Source: Chlorophyllum brunneum (Eukaryota; Basidiomycota; Agaricomycetes; Agaricales; Agaricaceae). From it: a stretch of 64,000 nt of DNA. This document shows, in pieces, positions 12,404 to 24,185 of this stretch (the first letter of the stretch is position 1; every line of letters begins with the position of its first letter). A model generated the notes under the pieces. The model saw nothing but the letters and a program-made list of their open reading frames with translations. It did no database searches and was not told the origin of the DNA. The position numbers and the translations under genes are program-made. The stretch lies in assembly GCA_963576785.1 (NCBI GenBank), contig OY756142.1:3286001-3350000 (forward strand), given 5' to 3'.

Positions 12404-13950
12404 ATGAATACCGTTGACGCCGCATGGCTTGGTTCCGGAATTCAACCAACCCGAATTATCTGCCTCGTGTCACTAACCATTATGGTATGTAATATACCAG
12501 TGTACAGAAAGTCATGAAGGCCTCACGTCCCAAGGTTTATGATTACTTGTCTACCTTTGATAGGGAGGTAATTAACCTTGAGTATAGTTCCTTTCTGCAT
12601 AACATTCATTCGTCTCTGATCCAGATTGATTTAATCTGGAAACGGCGCCTGGGGAACATTGCAACCCTTCTCTTTCTCGTAAACCGGTACCTTCCATTTG
12701 TCTATGTTCTGAGCACCATACGAGGTAAGCTGCATACCACATAACATGAGGCTCACCTACTAACCTGAATCAGAGTACTGGCTTATTGCCCATACTCAAG
12801 AGGTAGGTATTCCATGATCTTCTCCTGGTCATGAAACCCATCTTACGTATCGTTCGATATTAGACATGCCAGCATTGGGACATAGGGAATTCTGGTGAGC
12901 TCTTTGAGAGGCTCGCTTGCTGTCGATGACTTTTATCTTGGGCTTTTACAGTTGTCGTTGCCACAAGTATCACGGTTTCCGAATGTATGCTTTTGCCAAC
13001 CTCCTTCATATCTTTGAGGCCCTCATACGGCTAAATCAGTGATTCTCGCTCTCAGAACATGGGCGATTTGGAAACGGAGCCGGATAATTCTCGCCATCCT
13101 TGCAGTAGCAGCGTGCATAAAAGTTCCTCTGGTCCTTCTGGCGTTATATCACTTACTCAAAGATGTTCACTGTAAGCATAAGCTTGTGTTGGCCGTTGAG
13201 TAATCTGAATTGTGGAAACTGCAACAGACATCAACATCTCTCCATCCGATATTATTTGCATTAGTCCCGTCCTTGGAGCTTGGTCATGGGAGACCCTGGC
13301 TTTCACTGTTATCCTAATGACCGAAACAGGTATGTGTGCCAATTTTGCAATCGTCCGCAACATCACCCTAACGTTCTCCTCAGTAATTGCCATCCTAACC
13401 CTGATCAGAGCCGTTGAAGGTGATATCCACCTTCCTGACCAGTCAACGGACCAACGATGACAGAAACTAACCTATCACTCTAGCACGTCACTCCCGCTCA
13501 CGATGGTTCTTCAAGATGCACTACATGGGTTGGCCCCTACCAGCAGTCTCTAGGCATATACTCATGCGAATTTACAGGAATAGTCTATTATTTCTACAAC
13601 CTTGGTACGATTTATTGTAGTTCATTGGGCCTAACTTGCGGCTGATTAAACCTTAGTTATGGCAACTCTCAATCTGATTGGGACGGTCTATATTCACGTA
13701 CGTGTCTGCTGCAGAATAAAAGGATAAAACCAGAGCTGAGGACTTGTGTAGAACGTTGGCATGCTCACGTTTGTCCTGTAAGTACTCATACCTGCGCATT
13801 ATAGTAGCTGAGTAGATTCCTGACATCGTTTGAAATAGGCTTCAGAGCGTTCTCCAATCGGCATTGTGTAGCAGGGTAATTTTCCTTGCTCGTGAACCCT
13901 CGGATCTCGGAATCGGAACCAGTCAAATCGATCTGACCAGTCTCCAGTGA
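12404..13950 (+). CDS. DUF6533 family seven-transmembrane protein, gene 1
   Basis: A 14-exon model with every junction GT-AG and frame intact gives 275 aa. Exons: 12404-12484, 12535-12567, 12625-12724, 12774-12802, 12864-12894, 12952-12984, 13040-13171, 13228-13329, 13384-13419, 13484-13528, 13578-13604, 13657-13697, 13752-13777, 13839-13950. Exons 1-3 form the DUF6533 signature (YDYLSTFDRE, then IDLIWKRRLG and FLVNRYLPFVYVL). Later exons encode hydrophobic helices (ILALRTWAIWKRSR; LGAWSWETLAFTVILM) and the C-terminal ALCSRVIFLAREPSDLG. The family is integral-membrane and basidiomycete-specific with no established function. The exon phases are identical to the gene at 14768 and to the minus-strand paralog at 20884, which strongly supports the model. 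Confidence 0.85.
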
Positions 13951-14767
13951 GTCTTGGGCCTTGTTGACAGTTTCATCCCATTTCTCACATAAATTAGGAG
14001 CTCCCGGTCCCAGTTAAATAAGGGTAGACCACTAACGTAGTTATCGTGCTTGCAAGGAACGGGATTACAACTTCGAAGGATGCATTTATGGTGTCAATTG
14101 ATGGTGGTTCGTTGATAAATACTACAGACTATGATCTTCATAAATATCGTGATAGTTGGATATGTATTGGTTGTACGACCGGCATGACAACATTGTCATC
14201 AATTGGACTTTCCAACTGCTGATGAATACAGTCATCATAACCAATATCATCAGATGTGAGCCCGAATAAATCTGACCTGTCTTCCTTCATTAGACGTTGT
14301 TGGAGACCTTACATGTTTGAAATAATGCGGCGGTTGACAGGGGTGTTGGATGCATGGTGGTGAGTATCACAAGCCTCGAAATCAAAAGACTGATGATCAG
14401 AACGATGTAATGCTTGATATGACTGAAGAAGACGTCGAGTTGTTCTAAACTCGATTTTAATTTACTTGCCACCATCTTCTTTCAGCCATATGCAGTAAGA
14501 CATTCCCTAATTTTCCCTCGATAGCCCGCTTCATCCCAAGTCCTAATCATGGACGTCCGACACCGGCCCTCAATGTTGATCATGATATCTCCAGTTCTCA
14601 CCCAACCCCATTACTACACTCGGAGACCCACTGCACTGGCTCGTCGCTTCGCGACCTCTTTCATCCCAAAATTTTGCCCAGTCAAATTCCGTGGCGAGCT
14701 AGAGCCGGGAAGGACATACAAACCATAGCCGTCACTTCCTAGTTCATCGTTCATTCTTACTCTGCTA
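13951..14767. other. Intergenic between two DUF6533 genes
   Basis: No gene is recognised. It holds the 3' flank of gene 1 and the presumed promoter of gene 2. A 61-codon minus-strand frame at 14290-14475 has no recognisable features. Confidence 0.5.
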
Positions 14768-16331
14768 ATGCGGGCACACGACACGGTATGGTTGGGTTCA
14801 GGGGTTTTCCCATCCCGACTTTACTGCCTCATCTCTGCAGTGATATTGGTAAGTATATCTACAGATATTTTTGAAGGATGTGGGGTTAACATCCGGGATA
14901 AAGGTGTTTGATTATCTGTGTACTTTTGACAAAGAAGTATGTGCGATCCGTCGCCGGAAGTGTACTCAGAATCTAAACAGTGGAAAAAGGTCAACTTGAT
15001 ATGGAAGCGAGGAGGAAGGAGCTCTGCGACGGTCTTGTTCTTCATAAACCGGTACCTTCCATATGTATATGTATTCTGTGCTCTTGCAGGTGAGTCAATA
15101 TTTCACCGCAATGAGCTATCCGGAAATGCACTAACAATCTCCAGAATACTGGATGATTGCGCACTCCCAGGAGGTAGGGACGCTCACCTGAACTCTTTCC
15201 CACCTACTGATTTTCTGGGTTGCAATGGCAGGCTTGCCAACATCGAGACATAGCGAATGCTGGTGGGTGAATTGAATTAATGGTGGTCGGGTGGTAAATG
15301 ACGCTGCGGTTTCCATAGTGATCATTTGTGTGGGTTTGACAGTATCTGAAGGTGGGTCCAGTGGACCTACACGCTAGGAGGGCTTTAACACTGTCTGTGT
15401 CCAAGTAGCGATCCTTATCTTGCGAACATGGGCTATCTGGAATAAAAGTTGGACCATATTTGCCATTCTCATAGGGCCGGTATTGGTAAAAACTCCATTG
15501 GTGTTCATTTCCCTCTACTATATGCTTAAGGACGTCCATTGTGAGTCAGTGCTCGCCGCATTCATAGATTTGTATCTAACATATTTGCCGTAGATATCAA
15601 CATCTCTCCCACTGAGATCATCTGCATTAGTCCCGTCTTTGGCCGTTGGTCGTGGGAGACTCTGTGCCTTATTGTTGTACTAACGGTAGAAACCTGTGAG
15701 TGGATGGAAGGAAGTATGATGTGCAGCAGAGTACTAAAGGGCGGTCCAGCAATTGCGATATTGACCATCGCGAAAACCGTGGAAGGTGGTCTTCGATATA
15801 TCATGAAGGTATCAAACCTTTCACTGAATCACATCGCAGCCAAGCACTCCGCTTCGGACTGGTTCTTCAAAGTCCACTACATGGGTATGTCAATGTACCC
15901 AAAGACGGGTTATGTTAGCTCTGAAACCTTCGTACTTTATTGTTATGCAGGAATCGTCTACTATTGCTATAACCTGGGTGAGATACTCGTAATCGGCAAA
16001 TCGGCTAATATGCCATACCTGACTGCGAATCTAGTGATGACTCTGTTTAACGTTATTGGGACCGTTCGTTTTCACGTACGCGACCCTGCCATGCTTGTAT
16101 TCTGGCAAGGTATTGACGAAGTATGTACGACAGAACTTTGGCATGGAATCATTCTCAGTGTAAGCTTAACTCAGTGGCTTTATGGCAATAGAGAGTAAAG
16201 CCACAATTCGCAGACTCCAAGGTGTTTTTCAATCCGTGCTTTGTAACCGTGTCATCTTTCTGGCCCGTGAACCATCGGAACTCGGGGTCGGGTTCAGTGA
16301 AGAATTCGTGCTGAGTGACCAGTGTGTTTAA
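14768..16331 (+). CDS. DUF6533 family seven-transmembrane protein, gene 2
   Basis: A 14-exon model gives 278 aa with all frames closed. Exons: 14768-14848, 14904-14936, 14990-15089, 15145-15173, 15232-15262, 15319-15351, 15406-15540, 15594-15695, 15750-15785, 15840-15884, 15951-15977, 16035-16075, 16134-16159, 16214-16331. Signature motifs are VFDYLCTFDKE, VNLIWKRGGR and FFINRYLPYVYVF at the N-terminus, ILILRTWAIWNKSW in the middle and VLCNRVIFLAREPSELG at the C-terminus. Exon lengths match gene 1 one for one, except exon 7 (3 nt longer) and the last exon. It is a tandem same-strand paralog of gene 1, apparently intact. Function unknown; a plasma-membrane receptor-like role is only inferred from topology. 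Confidence 0.85.
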
Positions 16332-17965
16332 CCAGATTCCCTCATGCCTCAAAGATCTTACTGAATCAGATTTCTTCTCGCAAATCAGTTTGGCCGCGTG
16401 GAGAGGTAGGGAAGAGTCTCCATCTCATGATCGGATACTCACGGAAAACTTGGGATGGGGCTGGGAAACTCGGCGGGAATGACGAACCAGTTATAAAATA
16501 TTACCATCCATCCACGGATAGGGGAAGAGAGCTCGAAAGTTCGCATTCACCAATTACCCTCTCTCTTCTTTCGCCGAGTCAGTGGAGAGTTCCTCCTACC
16601 AAGCCCTTGTGCGGTGCCCGTCGTGTATGGCCCACACCGTATTTGTTCGAGCTGCTATAATGAGCCAAGTGCGAGTCAAGTATATACAAACTAAGACATT
16701 CTGATATTGGATTTCATTGTCTTGCCTACTCTGACCAACCCGCGTCTTGGGTGATGTCCTTGTGTACAGGGAAGCTTAACAGTAATCCTCCGATGTACTT
16801 CAAGGTATCAACCTGAGAGGAGGATAATTTTTCAGGAAATTGCACAGGATATAGCTTTTGAATACGATGGCGTCCAACTGCTGCTCTCGCTGCTGTTTTG
16901 GACAGTGTTCATCGCATCCCAGTGATTCATACTACTTGCTCCGATTGTTGTAGTCATTCACTTCCACTGCTACTACACAGGTATCTGTTTCAGGAGCCAG
17001 AAGGTTGTTCTGGATGACATTTGTGGCATAATCTCTGCCGGCTAAAATCTTTCCGGGTGCGTTAATTTTGCCCGAAACACCGTCAACTTCGGCGTGCAGA
17101 TTCCAACTAGCACATGTTACCGCTGGAATTATCAACCCCGGTTGTACTAATGGCTTTATTGCACGGGATTTTATGCGTTTGCGGTAAATGGTAACTGCCA
17201 CAAACCCAAGTACCAACCATAGACCTTTGTCTCGGAATTGAAGGTCAAGATGACGAAACGTATGAAGGTTCAGGTGATTCATTTTGACACTTGTTGCCAA
17301 TAATTTGAATGTGAACAGGATATCTACCTAAGGTCGACAGTCGGTTAGCTCATGCATTCATGTGGTCATGAGGAGCTTCTTGCATGGCCTCAGAATTGAT
17401 CATCTATGACCCTTGGAACTTGAAGCTTGAGGTACAGCCGGCCATAGAAGTCGGCATGGGACAACTTGACAACGTCTAAGTGGAGGCACTGATCAAGAGG
17501 TGTTGATGCTCTTGACAGTGTGACGTACTGCCTAGGTGTCACTGCGCAGTCTGCGGTTAGGATAAATTGTTGTACAGACGGAAAATATAAAATTCAGAGT
17601 ATAACGTTCGACTCGTCACAATGAGGCTGTGTTAGTTTGACGCCAAGGCACACTCACGACAAATTCCCACGTGGCTGAACTTTTTGCGCGATTTTGGACG
17701 TCGATTTAGCCAGGATATGCAATGAAAAAAGCTCGTTGGGCGCCCTCAGTGTGAGGCTCTGTACCGGCTCTGTTGGTTCTGCTGTGCCCGCCATTCACCG
17801 TCGACCCGGTGATCTGGTTGTTAGGAGTGCAGAACTTCGGCGCCATTGATGGTGACTTACGGATTGGGAGTTCATCTGTGATTACGGGTCGAATGCTGTG
17901 TTGCACATGTCCAAGTATCGTCGAAGCTGGGGTCTATTAGGGGCAGTATGACTTGGGGTGGATAG
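16332..17965. other. Intergenic, no convincing gene
   Basis: A minus-strand frame of 122 codons (17300-16932) has one hydrophobic stretch (GLWLVLGFVAVTIYRK) but no recognisable family and no supporting structure. The rest shows nothing assignable. Confidence 0.4.
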
Positions 17966-17974
17966 TATATATAC
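17966..17974 (+). promoter_or_regulatory. TATA-like box of the SPFH gene
   Basis: TATATATAC lies about 70 bp upstream of the chosen ATG at 18043, followed by a pyrimidine-rich leader typical of fungal promoters. It is inferred from motif and position only. Confidence 0.45.
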
Positions 17975-18042
17975 ACGTCCAAAGTGCGTTTTCTCCACAT
18001 CCCCCCTCTCAACGACCCCTCTACTACGTACATTCACAGGCC

Positions 18043-20141
18043 ATGCCCTCAGTCTTTGGTGAAGCCAGCACAGTAGTCGCAGACACCTTCAAACCAGGTG
18101 ATGACTCCCCCTTCTCGATGAAAGAGCACACAGTCAAGGCAACAAGGTCGACTTCTACCGGTATGGGTAAAGGCAAAGAGAGGGCAGACGAATTTGTCGC
18201 GACCATGGACTATACCCTTGAAGAACGACCCTTCTTTATCAGAATTGGGAAGGAGGGTGTTATAGCCGCATTGGAGAAGCTGGATGAGCAACTTGTTCGG
18301 GTGGGGTTCCCGCCCTACCACCATGCCTAGATACTGATTAATTACTGGGGCGACACAGGCTGGGCGAAACAAAGTTCTTTCGGCGAAGTCACCGACTGAC
18401 TGGACCGGAAAGGAGGTTATCCCTGGACGGATGGGATTGATCAATCATGGGTATGTCCCTTGTGGACAGATATGAACTGCCAAGTATGCCAAGGACTCAC
18501 TAAATACTCTCATAGTGGTCTTCCAAAGATCTTGACAAAGCCGGGCCGATACCCCGGCTTCCCTTTACGAAACTGGTGGGCTCGCTCCTGGTGCGGGACA
18601 ACAGGTGTATCGGACACCGTCATCGAATTCCAAGGTATTACCGTTGTTCAAGTCTCGCAGAACCAGGCCGCCGTTGTTTCCGACCCTCAAAACCACATTT
18701 TCGTAATTAAGAATTCCGGTTTTGTCGCCTTTGCCGTGGAAGGTACCTATGATGTGTTGTCAATTGTCGATATGACGCATTTGCCAACTGTGGTTACGGA
18801 TCCATTGACCAAGGTCACCCTTGGCTGGACACATGAAGTAAAGATGAAGAGCAAAGTTGGAGGCGCCGCGAGCAAAGATTATGTCGTGGCCACTTTGTAT
18901 GTGGCTTTCCGTCGCTGTTAGGTTTATGTTGGCTAACTCTTGGGTTAGTTTGAATATCCCAGCGAGCAACTGTGCGATTCTACAAAGAAGTGACGAGCTT
19001 TTGCTCTTGGGAGCTGGTCAATCCGTTATCACCAACCCGAACGTCACTCTTCGCGGTATTTACACACTTGGAGAGAACCAAATCGAGATGCCCACAAAGG
19101 ATATGTGCGTTTCCTCTCCTTTTTACAATGCCGTTCGTTACCCGTATTGAACCGGATATTAGCTTCACACGAGACCAAGTTCCAGTCAGCTTGAGAATCT
19201 ACCTCAAGTGGCAATTGACTGAGCCCCTCAGACTCGCGACTCACGGCTACGCAACACCATATGAAGCCCTACGGGACAAGACTCAGTCTATTTTGACCCA
19301 GATCGTAGCACACCTCGATTACTCTGCAATGGTACGCGCCCTTTCATTTGAAAATCAACGACCTCGCTGATTCACGCACAAAAAGATCAAACAAAGGTCT
19401 CTGGGACCAGACAATATGGAAGACGGAACTGATGCGTCTTCTGCGTTCTTGGATGCATTGAGGACGAGGGCGATGGACGACATGCATGAGGCCGCCCTCG
19501 AGTATGGCATTATCCTCAAGGACCTCGGTGAGCCTTGCACAACTTCTTCCGTCGTATCCTTCCTGATATTTTGTGTAGCGGTCATCGATCGTCAGTTCAA
19601 GGGTGAAATCGCTCATACCATGGATAAATTAACGAGTGAGCAAATATAATAGCTTTATGCTGGCTGTACACAACCTGACACTGCCCTAGCTCGCGCGCTC
19701 CAGGCCCAAGTCGAAGCTGCTAACGTCGACAGAGAGAACAGCAACAAGGTGAAACAAGAAGAGGGCGCTCTTTCTGTCACCCGTATCAAAGCCCAAGCAG
19801 CCAACACTCAAGCCGATGCAGAAGCTTATCGAGTCATCGCAGCAGCCAAAGCCCAAGCAGAGAGAACTCGCATTGAAGCAGAAGCTCAAGCTGAAGCAAC
19901 TCGATTGGCAGCGAAGGCTGAGGCAGATGCCGTCTTGACCAAGGCAAATGCAGATGGTCAAGTTTCGGATCAGTTTGCTAGGGAAATGGAATTGCGTAGA
20001 GTTGAAGTTGCTAAGGTCAGGGCATATGGATCGAGGACGATTTTTGTTCCTTCGGACGGACCGGGTGCGCAGATGGGAAATGCGTTGGCTGCCGGGATGG
20101 CAGCTGGCCTTGGGGCCGATGCGAGACGCACGGCGCAATAG
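18043..20141 (+). CDS. SPFH/band-7 (prohibitin-superfamily) protein
   Basis: Eight exons: 18043-18300, 18359-18450, 18516-18896, 18949-19104, 19163-19331, 19386-19527, 19579-19635, 19690-20141. They give 1707 nt, 568 aa, all GT-AG and in frame. After an unassigned N-terminus of about 110 residues, the SPFH domain spans roughly residues 130-420 (e.g. FPLRNWWARSWCG, DPQNHIFVIKNSGFVAFAVE, VSLRIYLKWQLTEPLRLATH). A long Ala/Glu/Gln-rich coiled coil follows (ADAEAYRVIAAAKAQAERTR), then a Gly/Ala-rich tail. SPFH proteins oligomerise on membranes and organise microdomains. No N-terminal transmembrane helix is evident, so membrane contact may be peripheral. It lies between DUF6533 genes, which makes a shared membrane role conceivable but unproven. 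Confidence 0.82.
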
Positions 20142-20883
20142 TGCGTTGTGTAATTGTTAGTTTATCTCCCGGCGCAGTGCGCCCATCTAGTTCATGGACT
20201 TGTAGTATATATACCACCCTCGTTGACCCGATTTCCTTCTGGCCACCACTTACATTCCCTTTTCCCAATTTTTACTACTGTAATTATGTATCACGTAAGT
20301 CAACCATTGGGACCAACACATCCAATTCAAAAAACGTGAAAGCCACTACCGGACGGTATGCTCCCTAGTCCTAAGCGCCACGTCATTACCCGTCTGTTGT
20401 ACACCAGGTCAACATACAGCGTACTCCATGCGTTCTTAAGCTCCTCTCCATCCAATGTATATCTGTGACTGAGTTCAGCGGCGAGTATGGCCCTCACCAA
20501 AGGAAATAAATGTCGGCCCCCGTCCGACTACCTGGTAACATACCAAAGCTTATCTCGAGATTAAGTTGGCGGAGTTGACCCGAAGCCATTATCAACGAAG
20601 CGAGGAACGGAAGAGGTCAGATGCATGGCGGTTGGTAGAAGACAGCATCGAGAAGAGGGTGGTCTCGGGATCGAATCGAGACTGGACTCGCCCGATGCAC
20701 AAAATTCATACCCAATAACTTCAGAGTATCTCAACACCAAGTCTGGCTAGTTGTCCTCGATCATATTAAGAATTGTATTATTTTGATCATCAATTACGTT
20801 CACTACATTTAACTTCTGAACTTGATTCCAGACCTGATAACTTAAGTGAGAATTGACTGGAAGGCCTAATCAACGGGCGCAGC
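20142..20883. other. Convergent intergenic region
   Basis: The 3' ends of the SPFH gene (+) and DUF6533 gene 3 (-) face each other here. No additional gene is seen. Confidence 0.5.
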
Positions 20884-22413
20884 TTACCGTTGGTCGGATA
20901 GATGTGTTTCGCCAGTTACAATCCCAAGTTCCGAGGGCTCGCGAGCAAGGAACATGACTCGGGTACACAGTACAGATTGCACAACGCCTTGGAGCCTACG
21001 TACCTTCGATATCAGGGATAAACCGAGGTATTACAAAAGCATGAATGTTTACATGACAAAGGTCCACATGCCCATGTTCTGTTCCGTTCTTCAGCCCTTG
21101 TAATATCATTTCAAGTGACAGAGGATGCATACGTGAATATAAACCGTCCCGATCAGATTAAGGATAGCCATCCCTAGACTTTGATCAGCCACCAATTCGT
21201 TCGCCTTTTTTGATCACAACAAAGCTTACCAACGTTATAGAAGTAATAAACTATGCCTGCAGAATTTCATGAGCATTACGCATAGGAACTACCGACAAGA
21301 ACAGACCCATGTAATGCATCTTGAAAAACCATCGTGAGGATGAATGTCGTGCTAGGTTAGTTCAATATTGGGCATCAACTGGTGACTGGGAGAACGGACC
21401 TTCGACAGTTTTGATCAGAGTCATTATGGCTATTGCTGAAGAGCAACTTAGATGATGATACGTACAGTGACAAAGTTGGTACACATACCAGTTTCGGCCA
21501 TCACGACGATGGCTAGTGTCAGAGTCTCCCATGACCAAGCTGCAAGGACGGGGCTAATACAAATGATTTCGGATGAAGGGGTTTTAATATCTGCCATATT
21601 TTCCCCGACTTAGGTTAATGAATGGTACTACGCAAGTATACACTCACAGTGAGCATCATTCACCATGTGGTACACGGCTAGAGCGTATAAAGGTGCTTTG
21701 ATACACCATACCGCCCCAAGGATGATTGGAACTTTCCTGCTCCGTTTCCATATCGCCCACGTTCTGAGAGCGAGAATGACTAGTCTACAGCTTTAACACT
21801 TCAAAAAATGAAAGGCGAAGTAAAATAACCATACATTCGGAGATAGTGATACCTGCGGCACCGACAACTAGATGAGGGTGAGAATCATGGCCCGGAAGTG
21901 AAGGTGGGCCTCCCGACTCACAGGCATTTACTTTGTCCCAATATTGACAGGTCTTGTTGGACGATAAGTGGTAAGTCTCATGGTTCGGAAAATACCCACC
22001 TCCTGAGCATGAACAACAATCCAATACTCTGGCCAAATTTGTAGGTAAGCCCCGCCAACCAGTATTTACGTAGTCTCCTTACCTTGGAGCCCACTCAGAA
22101 CATAAACATATGGGAAATACCGGTTGACAAGAAACAAAATTGTTGCCATACTCCCCAGGCGCCGTTTCCAGATTAGATCGATCTGAATGTGAAACCAATG
22201 AGCATTGCATAACGAAAGAAGCCACAACTAAAGGGCCATTACCTCCTTATCCAAGGTTGACAAGTGATCATAGACCTTTGCTACGTGAAGCCATCACACC
22301 TATCCATACCGTAGTGAAGCACATACCAGAACGGTAAGTGAGACAAGGCAGATCATTCGAGATGACTGGATTCCAGCACCGAGCCATGCCGCATTGACGG
22401 GGGTAATATCCAT
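20884..22413 (-). CDS. DUF6533 family seven-transmembrane protein, gene 3
   Basis: This is a minus-strand paralog of genes 1 and 2. I traced the same exon series with the same phases. Exon 1 encodes MDITPVNAAWLGAGIQ from the ATG at 22413. Next come VYDHLSTLDKE, then IDLIWKRRLG and FLVNRYFPYVYVL, TCQYWDKVNA, GAAGITISE, FILALRTWAIWKRSRK, SPVLAAWSWETLTLAIVVM, SSRWFFKMHYM, GIVYYFYNV and LNLIGTVYIH. The last exon encodes LQGVVQSVLCTRVMFLAREP and ends with TAA at 20884-20886. No inactivating change was found. About 275-280 aa; function unknown. Confidence 0.83.
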
Positions 22414-24185
22414 GAGCAATCAATGGAGAGGACCTGGAGAACCAACCCGAAGTAGGTAGAAAGCATAGGGTATATATCCTCTCCTCGGCCCTTCCTGTTT
22501 CTATCAAAGCGCGAGACACAAATTCGTTGAATTGGGTATAGGTCGTAACGTGTTGTCTGCGGTATAACACGTTGCCGCCTAGCTGTGCCGCCGCCGTGAT
22601 AGGTGGACCCTGCCCGAGTGGTTTCATGTTATTACCCGAGATGGTCACAGTCATCTTCTCAAAGTTTTCATCAAGCCCGGGGGTGCGGATCCACATTGGC
22701 TAGCCCGGATGTGTACACAGAAGTTGAAATTCATAGCTAGGTACGCAGTGGTAAGTCGTTATACTGGATCCTTTGGTCGGAACTCTTCCCGATGATCGAT
22801 GATCATTCGAAGGAGGGATGGAAAGCTTAGTAGCTCAGGAAGCTTCCGTGGCTCCAAAGTTTCGAAATACCTTCGAATGCCGAAGTCCTATGACTTTCTG
22901 TTATGCTCCCGGGTTTCTAGTATTAAGACGGATTTTACGAGTATGTTCTCATGATCGCCTCGCACTGACGGTAATGACGGAGAACCCATGGACGTCCTTC
23001 CCGGTGGGCCGTTTTCTCCCCCACACCCCGTCCATGGCCTCAAGAAGTTATTGTCTGACAACAGAGGTAAATACGAGTGTTAAAACTTTGTCCGAGGACT
23101 CCTTGATCACACAAGAAAAAGACCATCAAACTCGGGATTGTCAGCGAGCGTTCCAACCCACCCTAATACCCGAGCACCTCACAAAAGGACTGATGTAAGA
23201 GCTAAGGTCGGATGCCTTATTCCATCAATCAAACATTGCTTCCCAAACCTCCAGTCCAGAAGGCCGATAAACCAAAAGAATCACACTACTGCATAGGGAT
23301 AGTATTGAATGAAGAATGCCCTAGATCCTCTTCTTCTCTCAGAAAACAAAAGGTTTACATGGATAGAGACTGCATTCCCGCATGCCATTCGCGCAGGGGT
23401 TAGTTCCTACTACAAAGATGTCTGCTCAAGAGGATGTTAACCACAAACCTCAAATCGCGTCTTGATTCTATCCCCCCCAACATACCGACGATATACAAAT
23501 AGTACACAAAACCCATGTGGGCATGTCTCAAAGCGATCTAAGTGTCCGTAAAAAGTTGGATGATAAAAGCCCTCAGGCTCACTAGAATATAGATTACAAG
23601 ACTCACAACAGTTCACTCTGTATCAGTCGTCTTATTGTATAAATGAGGGGATACAGTACAATGGAAGTAAGTTAACTATATGTATCTCTATATATCATAT
23701 TATGTTTAGTGGTTAGTCATATGACGTTCTAAGCGATCGGACTTTCAGATAATGTAGAGCACGAAACAGCCTAGACCATCACATCAAGAATCCCCAAATC
23801 CTAAAATTCCAAAACCGCAAGCTATAAATCGACTCTGTTCTCAAATCGCTCACATCCTCAGGGAGAAGGACAACTACATATCAATTCCTCAATGTATCAA
23901 TCCGAGGTACACAGAATCCCACCCTCAGCGAGTGTAATCCCAAGCAAGCGTGAAGAATCCTTAATTTCTCATCATGCATGAATCGCAAATCCATCAAATC
24001 ATCCCCCCAAGACCAAAAAACGAACAAGAACATCGAATTGACATCAAATACTCATACAATCCCCAGGGTCCATCTAATCACCCCCTCCAAAAACAAAAAA
24101 AACGTCACAAAAACGTCAAAACACAAAACACAAAACACAAAACACAAAAAAAACATCACAAAAAAAACACACACAGTAAAAAAAA
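22414..24185. other. Intergenic, no convincing gene
   Basis: Open frames here (e.g. + strand 22818-23198) show no domain or exon logic. The right end (24080-24185) is A/C-rich low-complexity sequence with repeated AAACACA, forming the 3' flank of the SH3 gene. Confidence 0.45.

Noticed and set aside
16932..17300. Minus-strand frame of 122 codons with a hydrophobic stretch
   Set aside because: No family, no splice context and no paralog in the window. A frame of this length by chance is plausible.
22818..23198. Plus-strand frame of 126 codons upstream of DUF6533 gene 3
   Set aside because: Composition shows no domain, and the region looks like ordinary intergenic sequence.
24090..24185. A/C-rich repeats considered as a CRISPR-like or telomeric array
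   Set aside because: Irregular low-complexity AAACACA runs without spacers or a telomere unit, in a eukaryotic genome.
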